From Actinobacteria bacterium UBA5176 (GTDB taxonomy: Bacteria > Actinomycetota > UBA4738), in assembly GCA_002413305.1 (NCBI GenBank), contig DHWS01000004.1:1-10931 (forward strand): a stretch of 10,931 bases of DNA, in the 5' to 3' direction. A model generated the notes under the pieces. The model was not told the origin of the DNA, searched no databases, and worked only from the letters and a program-made list of their open reading frames with translations. Shown piece after piece: positions 5,798-10,931 of this stretch. The translations under genes were made by a program, and so were the position numbers. Each line of letters begins with the position of its first letter. Position 1 is the first letter of the stretch.

Positions 5798-6329
5798 GTA
5801 GCTGCCAGCGGTCCCGGTGGACGATGTCGTCGAGGGGCCGCCGGTTGCCCTTGATCGCCGGGCGCTCGAACGCTTCGGCACCCTCCGGGTAGCCAAGCGA
5901 GATCAGCACGAAGCATCGCCACCCGTCGGGCAGTCCCAGGATCTCCCGGGCCAGCGCTTCGTCGTACACGGCGGCGTGGACCGACCCGACCCCGAGGTCC
6001 CGGGCGGCCAGCATCATGTTCTCGGAGGCGTGTCCCGCGTCGAATGCCAGCCATTCGCGCAGGCTCGGGTCCGCCGTGTCCGGGACGATCAGGGCCACCG
6101 CGGCCGCCGCCCCGGCCAGGTGCCCCGCGAAGTCACCCACCTCGGACAGCCGGCGGAGCTGTTCGCGTTCTTCGACCAGGACGAACTCCCACCGCTGGGT
6201 GTTCTTCGAGCTCGGCGCGCGCCGGCCCGCGTCCAAGATGCGCCGAAGATGCTCGGGCTCGACGGGCCGCCGCGCGAAGGCCCGGACCGATCGCCGTCCC
6301 CGGATGGCGTCCCAGGTCTCCACCGTCAC
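5466..6329 (-). CDS. Nitroreductase-family flavoprotein with a stop-less, antisense-encoded C-terminal extension
   Basis: 287 residues as read, of which the first 175 form a complete FMN nitroreductase-like domain. It has RRSVRAF at 12-18 and APSSKNTQRWEFV at 38-50 for FMN phosphate and ring contacts. GHASENMMLAARDLGVGS is at 99-116 and LPDGWRCFVLISLGYPE at 133-149. The family-typical ending RRPLDDIVHRDRW finishes at W175 (bases 5805-5807). A stop is expected there, but the next codon is CAG and the frame stays open for 112 more Pro/Arg-rich residues to the TGA at 5466-5468. Bases 5466-5797 are antisense to the glycosyltransferase. The domain would use NAD(P)H-reduced FMN to reduce an unknown substrate in the cytoplasm. 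The start is GTG at 6329, overlapping the hydrolase stop by four bases (GTGA), so it is translationally coupled. The extension is probably stop loss rather than a functional domain. Confidence 0.85.
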   Translation of the reverse strand: MTVETWDAIRGRRSVRAFARRPVEPEHLRRILDAGRRAPSSKNTQRWEFVLVEEREQLRRLSEVGDFAGHLAGAAAAVALIVPDTADPSLREWLAFDAGHASENMMLAARDLGVGSVHAAVYDEALAREILGLPDGWRCFVLISLGYPEGAEAFERPAIKGNRRPLDDIVHRDRWQLLNPPGWPPPGAASPSAPTSIPGPRTARVPSPAVPVRRRRAPGGVRRPRRCVRCPPVPARTRRVRAGRPLPPGRRPPPLDRSGGPPVAERPPLQLRRPPCRTPPPGPRGRP

Positions 6330-7150
6330 GCTCTCTCGGTCAGACCCGGGAGGTTCGCCGACAGGAACTCCAGCACCAGCCGGTTGAACTCCTCAGGGCG
6401 CCGCATCATCGGCAGGTGGTCGGCGCCCTCGATGACCGCCTTGCGCGCGCCGGGGACCCGCTCCGCCACCACGTCGGTGATCTCCTCCATGACCGCCGCG
6501 TCGCGGGTGCCCAGGATCACGAGCGTGGGCGCGGCGACCTGATCGAGTCGCTCGCCCGCTGGCGGGTCCAGCCGGATGTGCTTCGACCAGTCCGCCGTCA
6601 TGGCCCGGGTGTTGTCCATGGCGATGGCGTGCTGGAGCCGGTCGTTCTCCGGGTCGTCAGAAGCGGGCGTCCAGATCTCCAGCTCGAACTCCACCGCCGC
6701 CAGGACGTCGCCGGCTTCCATCGCCGCTCCGGCTTCCTTCTCCAGCGCAACGGTCCGTTCGTCGTCCTCGATGTCTTCCAGGCCGAACACCCCCGGCGCC
6801 GCCGCGACCAGCGCCTGGACCCGCGACGGAAACTCCAGCGCGAAGTCGATGGCGATCCCGCCGCCCATCGAGCAGCCCACCACCGCGGCCCGATCCACCC
6901 CGGCCGCGTCCATCACGTCGGCCAGATCCTGCCGGGACGAGAACGGCCCGGTGATGTCGTCCGACCGGCCGAAGTTCCGCAAGTCGTATCGGACGACGCG
7001 ATAGCCGGCCGCAACGAAGGCATCCCACTGCGGATCCCAGACTCGCGCGTCCCACAACCCGGGGTGGACGAACACCACCCCCGGTCCCTCGCCCGCCGCC
7101 TCGTACCACAGCCGCCCGCCGGCGGCCGTTTCGGCGAAGCCCTCAGCCAT
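6326..7150 (-). CDS. Alpha/beta-hydrolase fold enzyme
   Basis: 274 residues. The nucleophile elbow VGCSMGGG carries Ser94. The acid is Asp217 in ILGTRDAAV, and the base is His245 in EGADHLPMM, giving a full catalytic triad. The oxyanion-side HPGLWDARVW segment at 29-38 and the YDLRNFGRSD strand-turn at 55-64 are typical of the esterase, lactonase and haloperoxidase-like group. The cap lies at about residues 122-200. No signal peptide is seen, so the enzyme is cytosolic. Its ATG at 7150 overlaps the stop of the acyl-CoA ligase gene by eight bases (ATGGCTGA). Its own stop overlaps the nitroreductase start by four, so the three genes form one translation-coupled unit. That setting suggests hydrolysis of an ester, thioester or lactone in the ligase pathway, but substrate choice cannot be read from the triad. 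Confidence 0.93.
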   Translation of the reverse strand: MAEGFAETAAGGRLWYEAAGEGPGVVFVHPGLWDARVWDPQWDAFVAAGYRVVRYDLRNFGRSDDITGPFSSRQDLADVMDAAGVDRAAVVGCSMGGGIAIDFALEFPSRVQALVAAAPGVFGLEDIEDDERTVALEKEAGAAMEAGDVLAAVEFELEIWTPASDDPENDRLQHAIAMDNTRAMTADWSKHIRLDPPAGERLDQVAAPTLVILGTRDAAVMEEITDVVAERVPGARKAVIEGADHLPMMRRPEEFNRLVLEFLSANLPGLTERA

Positions 7151-8936
7151 ACAGCTGCTCGATCAGGTCCTGGTGGCGGGCGATGATCGTCCGCCGCCGG
7201 ACCTTCAGGGTTGGAGTCAGCTCCTCCTCCTCCTGCAGGAAGTCCCGGGTCAAGATCTGCCACCGCTTGATCCCCTCCGCCCGGGAGAACTCCCCGTTCA
7301 CCGCCTCCACCGCCCCGGCGATGGCCGCCTCGACCTCCGCGTTCGTTGCCAGCTCGGACAGGTCCGAATAGGAGATGCCCCGCTCCGCGGCGAACTTCGG
7401 GGTCGCTTCCGGATCCAGCGTGATCAGGGCCACCAGGTACGGCCGGCGGTCTCCGATCACCACGGCCTGCGAGATCAGCGGGTGGTACTTGAGCCGGTTC
7501 TCGATCTCCTGGGGGGCGACGTTCTTGCCCTGGGCGGTGATGATCAGGTCCTTCTTCCGGTCGGTGATGACCAGGTAGCCGTCGTCGTCGAGGTGGCCGA
7601 CGTCGCCCGAGTGCATCCATCCGTCATCGAGCATCTCTTCGGTGGCCTCCTGGTTCTTGAAATAGCCAGGGAAGACGTTACCCCCGCAGACAAGGATCTC
7701 GCCGTCCTCGGCGATCCGGACCTCGACGCCTGGGATCGGTGGCCCGACGGTCCCGATCTTGATGCGCTTCGGCGGGTTCAAGGAGGTCGGGCCGGTTCCT
7801 TCCGTCTGCCCGTACACCTCGGCGATCGGCAGGTTCAGCGCGTGGAAGAACTTCAGGATCTCCGGGTTGATCGGTGCCGCACCGGAGATGGCGAACCGGC
7901 ACTCGCCCAGCCCGAGCGCGTCGCGGGTCGGCTTGAACATCATCTCCTCGGCCATCTCCAGCGAGTGCCCCATGTCCGGGGCGATCTCCTCGCCGGCCTG
8001 GCGGATCTCCACCACCGCCTTGGCGATCTCCATCAGTCCCTCGGCCATCTGCCGGGTGGCCTCGTCGCGTTCGGCAAGCTTGGCCAGGATCCCGGCGTGC
8101 ATCTTCTCGTAGACCCGCGGGACGGCGAAGAACACGTTCGGCTTGCAGTCGACCAGGTCTCGGACCAGGGTGTCGAGCGACTCGGCGAACCACGTCTGGG
8201 AGCCGATCATGATCTGGGTCATGTGGCTGGTGATGCGCTCGGCGATGTGGGCCAGCGGGAGATAGGACAGCCGCCGCCCGTTCTCGTCGTCGTGGAAGAC
8301 CTGGAGGAGCGAGTCGGCCGTCCACACGATGTTCGAATGGGTCAGCATCGTGCCCTTGGGCGGCCCGGTGGTCCCGCTCGTGTAGACGATCGTGGCTAGG
8401 TCGGACGGTTCCGGCGCCTGCCACCGTTCGTCGAACTCGCCCGGGTGCTCAGCGTCGTGGGCCCGGCCGTTCGCCCGGAGCTCATCCCACGCCACCACGA
8501 ACCCGTCCGCCGACGACTCCCCGTCGAAGATGACCGCGTGCTCAAGGCCCGGCAGTTCGTCGCGCTCCTTCTCGACCTTCAGGAGCTGGTCGTGGTTCTC
8601 GACGAAGATGACTTTCGACTCCGAGTGGCCGGCCACGTACGCCACCTGGGAGGGCGAATTGCTCACGTAGACCGGGACGGTGATGGCACCGGCACACATC
8701 CCGCCGATGTCGGCGATGTGCCATTCAGGCCGGTTCCGCGAGAGCACCGCGACCGCGTCGCCCGGTTGGACGCCCAGCGAGGCCAGCCCCAGAGCGACCT
8801 CCCGGACCGCCTGCCCGTACCCGGCCCAGGTGATGTCCTTCCACTGGCCGTCCTCGCCCCGGTGGCGCATGGCCATCCGGTCGGGGATGCGCGCAACCTG
8901 GCCGTGGAACCTCGAACAGACCGTCTCGCCGCCCAT
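7143..8936 (-). CDS. fadD15: AMP-forming long-chain acyl-CoA synthetase, FadD15-like
   Basis: 597 residues, full length for the FAA1/FadD15 type. The enzyme activates a fatty acid with ATP to an acyl-adenylate and then loads it onto CoA. The ATP-binding A3 motif YTSGTTGPPKG is at 185-195. YLPLAHIAER is at 225-234. EVYGQTEGTG, the adenine/acyl pocket motif, is at 373-382. The A7/A8 hinge GWMHSGDVG...ITDRKKDLII is at 439-467, followed by GKNVAPQEIE at 470-479. The C-terminal catalytic lysine is K578 in LTPTLKVRR. No transmembrane segment is obvious. The ATG at 8936 is supported by homology starting at once and by AAGGGG about 12 bases upstream. It follows the PimB-like gene by 48 bases and overlaps the hydrolase by eight. 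In Mycobacterium tuberculosis fadD15 (Rv2187) is also next to pimB (Rv2188c), which supports the symbol. The exact fatty acid is unknown. Confidence 0.93.
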   Translation of the reverse strand: MGGETVCSRFHGQVARIPDRMAMRHRGEDGQWKDITWAGYGQAVREVALGLASLGVQPGDAVAVLSRNRPEWHIADIGGMCAGAITVPVYVSNSPSQVAYVAGHSESKVIFVENHDQLLKVEKERDELPGLEHAVIFDGESSADGFVVAWDELRANGRAHDAEHPGEFDERWQAPEPSDLATIVYTSGTTGPPKGTMLTHSNIVWTADSLLQVFHDDENGRRLSYLPLAHIAERITSHMTQIMIGSQTWFAESLDTLVRDLVDCKPNVFFAVPRVYEKMHAGILAKLAERDEATRQMAEGLMEIAKAVVEIRQAGEEIAPDMGHSLEMAEEMMFKPTRDALGLGECRFAISGAAPINPEILKFFHALNLPIAEVYGQTEGTGPTSLNPPKRIKIGTVGPPIPGVEVRIAEDGEILVCGGNVFPGYFKNQEATEEMLDDGWMHSGDVGHLDDDGYLVITDRKKDLIITAQGKNVAPQEIENRLKYHPLISQAVVIGDRRPYLVALITLDPEATPKFAAERGISYSDLSELATNAEVEAAIAGAVEAVNGEFSRAEGIKRWQILTRDFLQEEEELTPTLKVRRRTIIARHQDLIEQLYG

Positions 8937-8948
8937 CGGATATCCCGC

Positions 8949-8954
8949 CCCCTT
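8949..8954 (-). promoter_or_regulatory. Possible ribosome binding site (AAGGGG) for the acyl-CoA ligase
   Basis: AAGGGG on the minus strand lies in the 48-base gap after the PimB-like gene, 12 bases before the ATG at 8936. The spacing is longer than ideal. A TAGGCT hexamer (8987-8982), overlapping the upstream TAG stop, could act as a -10 for a separate transcript with a leader of about 39 bases. Both are weak. Confidence 0.3.
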
Positions 8955-8984
8955 TGCTCGGCTGTGGCCTCCGGAGAGCGAAGC

Positions 8985-10166
8985 CTATCGTGCCGCGCGC
9001 CGGAGGATGTCCGCCAGCTGTTCGGCCCGATTGGTCCAGGTGAAACCGCGTTCGACCCGATCCCGGCCGGCCTGCCCCATGCGCCTGCGAAGCGCGGGAT
9101 CCTCCAGCAGCCTGGAGATGGCCAGCCCCACGGCCTTCGGTTCGCTCCCCTCCACCAGCAGGCCCGTCAGCCCGTCCTCCACCGCCTCGTCCGACCCGCC
9201 GGACCGCCCGGCGACCACGGCCTTCCCCGTGGCCGAGGCCTCCAAGAACACGATGCCGAACCCCTCGACCTCCAAGCCGCCGAACCGTGACCGGCAGGGC
9301 ATGGCGAACAGGTCGCACGCCGCGTAGTACGCGGGCAGCTCGTCGTCAGACACCTCGTCAGCGAACACCACCGAACCGGGGGGAGCAACGGCCCAGGCCA
9401 GCTGTTCGAGCCGCTGGCGATACTCCCCTCCGCCGGCCAGCAGCAGCACGGCATCGGGGCACAGTTCGCGCACCACCGGCATCGCCTCGATCAGCGTGTC
9501 CTGGCCCTTCCGAGGGACCAGTCGCGACACACACAGCACGATCCGAGCTCCCTGGAGGTCGAACCCATCGCGCACGCGCGACCCATCCACGTCCGGCCGG
9601 AACCGCTCCGGGTCCACGGCGGGGGGAAGCAGCGTCAGCGGAACGGAGGGCGGTACCGCCGAGCGGAGCCGGCGGGCCGTGTAGCGAGTGATGGCGGTCA
9701 CTTCGCTGGCCCCGGCCATGGCCCGGCGGAACGGCTGGGCGAACCCGGGCACCAAGGCCTGCCAGACCTCCGCGCCGTGGGTCACCACGACGTACGGGAG
9801 CCCGCTCCACGCCAGCCCGGGCCCGAGCAGGGGGAGCGGGAAGCCGTGCCCGAACAGCACCACCTCCGCGCCGTGTTCCGCCGCCAGGCCCCGGACCCGC
9901 CGGCCGAGCTCGCCGGTCGGCCACAGGAAGGTCGTCGGCCAGCGATGCACCGGGAAGGGCTGCGCGGCGTCGTGTTCGCGCCAGCCGGGCCAGTTCGGCG
10001 CCAGCACGGCCACCCGGTCGGCAGGCAGCTCCCGGACCAGGTTCCATACGAACTGCTGGACACCGCCCACCCGGGGCGGGAAGTCGTTGGTCACGACCAG
10101 CGTTCGAGGGATGTCGGGGCCGGCCGGCGTGTCCGGCATGGCGCTGGTGGCGTCGGTGACGGCCAC
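8985..10166 (-). CDS. pimB: PimB-like GT4 mannosyltransferase (phosphatidylinositol mannoside synthesis)
   Basis: 393 residues. Expected role: transfer of mannose from GDP-mannose to phosphatidylinositol monomannoside at the cytoplasmic face of the membrane, an early step of PIM, lipomannan and lipoarabinomannan synthesis. LVVTNDFPPRVGGVQ at 23-37 gives the N-terminal glycine loop. THGAEVW is at 129-135. CVSRLVPRKGQDTL at 212-225 carries R215 and K220, which correspond to the GDP-diphosphate contacts of PimB. FAMPCRSRFGGLEVEGFG is at 287-304, and the E-x7-E pair is E301/E309. These segments closely follow my recollection of Rv2188c. The GTG at 10166 lies five bases after the upstream stop; ATG at residue 10 (10139) is an alternative, since the first 20 residues are not conserved. 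Neither start has a good Shine-Dalgarno site. A related hexosyltransferase acting on another lipid remains possible. Confidence 0.88.
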   Translation of the reverse strand: MAVTDATSAMPDTPAGPDIPRTLVVTNDFPPRVGGVQQFVWNLVRELPADRVAVLAPNWPGWREHDAAQPFPVHRWPTTFLWPTGELGRRVRGLAAEHGAEVVLFGHGFPLPLLGPGLAWSGLPYVVVTHGAEVWQALVPGFAQPFRRAMAGASEVTAITRYTARRLRSAVPPSVPLTLLPPAVDPERFRPDVDGSRVRDGFDLQGARIVLCVSRLVPRKGQDTLIEAMPVVRELCPDAVLLLAGGGEYRQRLEQLAWAVAPPGSVVFADEVSDDELPAYYAACDLFAMPCRSRFGGLEVEGFGIVFLEASATGKAVVAGRSGGSDEAVEDGLTGLLVEGSEPKAVGLAISRLLEDPALRRRMGQAGRDRVERGFTWTNRAEQLADILRRAAR

Positions 10167-10171
10167 GGGCC

Positions 10172-10931
10172 CTAGACGACCCCCCGGGCCCGCAGGCCGA
10201 CCAGTTCGTCCTCGGCCACGCCGATCCGGGCCAGCACCTCGGACGTGTGCTCCCCCAACCCGGGAGCCGGCGCTGCCGGGCTCGGTTCGAACCCCGACAG
10301 CTTGACGGCCGGCCCCGGCCCCACGGCGGCCCCATCCACCGAAGCCACCATCCCTCGATGCACCACCTGGGGGTCGGCCAGCGCTTCAAGCACGTCGTTC
10401 ACCGGCCCCACGCAGGCGGGGACGTCCCGGAAGACCTCCACCCACTCGTCGCGGGTCTTCGTGTCGAACCGCTCCTGCAGCTTCGCCGCGATCTCGGCCT
10501 GCTCGGACGGCGGACCGAATTGTCGGTCGATCAGCTCGGGAAGCCCCAGGGTGCCACACAGCGCTTGCCAGAATTGCGGCTCCAGCGCCCCCACCGTGAT
10601 GTGCCGGCGGTCCAACGTCGCGTAGACCCGGTAGCAGGCGTAGGCGCCGTTCAGGGGCCCGTGGCCGAGAGGGAGGTTCTGGCCCGTGGCCAGCGCCTGG
10701 CCCGCGTGGATCGTCAGCCACGACACGATCCCGTCGAGCATGGACGTGTCGACGAACCGCCCCCGGCCCGTCGTGGCGCGCTCCACCAGCGCCGAAAGGA
10801 TCCCGATGACCCCCAGCATCCCGCCCCCGCCCAGGTCCCCGACCTGGACGCCCGGCACGACCGGCGGTCCGCCCGCCGGCCCGGTCATGGACAGCGCCCC
10901 CCCCAAGCCCATGTAGTTGATGTCGTGGCCC
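10172..10931 (-). CDS. CaiB/BaiF family III CoA enzyme, alpha-methylacyl-CoA racemase-like, C-terminal part (truncated)
   Basis: About 253 residues to the TAG at 10172; the gene begins beyond base 10931. The visible part opens with GHDINYMGLGGALS, the conserved GHDINY segment whose histidine is catalytic in alpha-methylacyl-CoA racemase (MCR/AMACR). QVGDLGGGGMLG carries the matching aspartate (codon 10835-10837), and VGALEPQFW the glutamate (10580-10582). This His/Asp/Glu set points to racemase-type chemistry, inverting the 2-methyl centre of branched acyl-CoAs, rather than formyl- or carnitine-CoA transfer. The C-terminal GLGEHTSEVLARIG is typical of the whole family. The N-terminal Rossmann domain lies outside the window, so the assignment is not final. 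It is five bases upstream of the PimB-like gene and probably heads, or is part of, the operon reaching down to the nitroreductase. A 2-methyl acyl-CoA role fits the acyl-CoA ligase in the same unit. Confidence 0.88.
   Translation of the reverse strand, partial: GHDINYMGLGGALSMTGPAGGPPVVPGVQVGDLGGGGMLGVIGILSALVERATTGRGRFVDTSMLDGIVSWLTIHAGQALATGQNLPLGHGPLNGAYACYRVYATLDRRHITVGALEPQFWQALCGTLGLPELIDRQFGPPSEQAEIAAKLQERFDTKTRDEWVEVFRDVPACVGPVNDVLEALADPQVVHRGMVASVDGAAVGPGPAVKLSGFEPSPAAPAPGLGEHTSEVLARIGVAEDELVGLRARGVV

Noticed and set aside
5564..5804. Frameshift near the end of the nitroreductase as the reason for the long tail.
   Set aside because: The domain is in frame to its last conserved residue, and none of the three frames gives a stop before 5564, so a single indel would not restore a normal end.
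4285..5892. A 535-residue plus-strand frame overlapping the GT4 gene.
   Set aside because: It lies in the GT4 gene shifted by one or two bases, is Arg/Gly/Pro-rich and lacks motifs. The GT4 frame has clear catalytic motifs throughout.
7173..8399. A 408-residue plus-strand frame antisense to the acyl-CoA ligase.
   Set aside because: It is the reverse-strand shadow of a well-conserved enzyme gene, with no recognisable domain and no start context.
8969..8976. Palindrome CTCCGGAG between the PimB-like and ligase genes, as a terminator.
   Set aside because: It is eight bases long with no loop and no following T-run. It is too small to be a terminator, and operator status has no support.
1..10931. 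Defence island, mobile element, CRISPR array or phage remnant.
   Set aside because: I saw no transposase, integrase, terminal inverted repeats, spaced direct repeats, tRNA or AT-rich island. Codon use looks even across all genes.

Overview
The window is high-GC DNA (roughly 70% by eye) packed with short-gap genes. It looks like an actinobacterial chromosome, probably from a lineage outside the well-studied genera. Supporting signs are a PimB-like phosphatidylinositol-mannoside mannosyltransferase, a FadD15-like acyl-CoA ligase next to it, an ROK glucokinase next to an ArsA-like ATPase, several GTG starts, and TAnnnT-type -10 hexamers placed almost directly on start codons. I see no RNA genes, CRISPR arrays, transposases, phage genes or attachment sites. 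No stretch over 300 bases lacks a gene. The longest gap is about 70 bases.

Layout. (1) Positions 1-3372, minus strand, in transcription order: metallophosphoesterase, SRPBCC (START-like) protein, single-domain ArsA/Get3-type ATPase with a C-terminal HSP20-like domain, a small cysteine-motif protein, and an ROK glucokinase cut by the left edge. (2) Positions 3400-5797, plus strand: a HAD-superfamily hydrolase and a family-4 (GT4) glycosyltransferase with unusual insertions. The HAD gene is divergent from the metallophosphoesterase across only 27 bases. (3) Positions 5466-10931, minus strand, in transcription order: an AMACR/CaiB-type CoA enzyme cut by the right edge, a PimB-like GT4, a FadD15-like acyl-CoA ligase, an alpha/beta hydrolase and a nitroreductase. 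The last three genes are joined by 8-nt and 4-nt overlaps. The nitroreductase has no stop codon at its expected end and runs 332 bases antisense into the GT4 gene of block 2.

How the genes fit together. The PimB, FadD15, SRPBCC, ArsA-like and small-protein set matches, from memory, the mycobacterial Rv2183c-Rv2188c neighbourhood. The glucokinase and metallophosphoesterase ends match the Streptomyces glkA (SCO2126-SCO2132) neighbourhood. The window therefore seems to hold an old, conserved actinobacterial module of unknown function. It links a Get3d-like ATPase, a lipid-binding-type fold and a cysteine protein to acyl activation and phosphoinositide mannosylation, and here it is split by lineage-specific genes. 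This module is the best candidate for an undescribed system. The remaining genes are recognisable families in an ordinary chromosomal setting.
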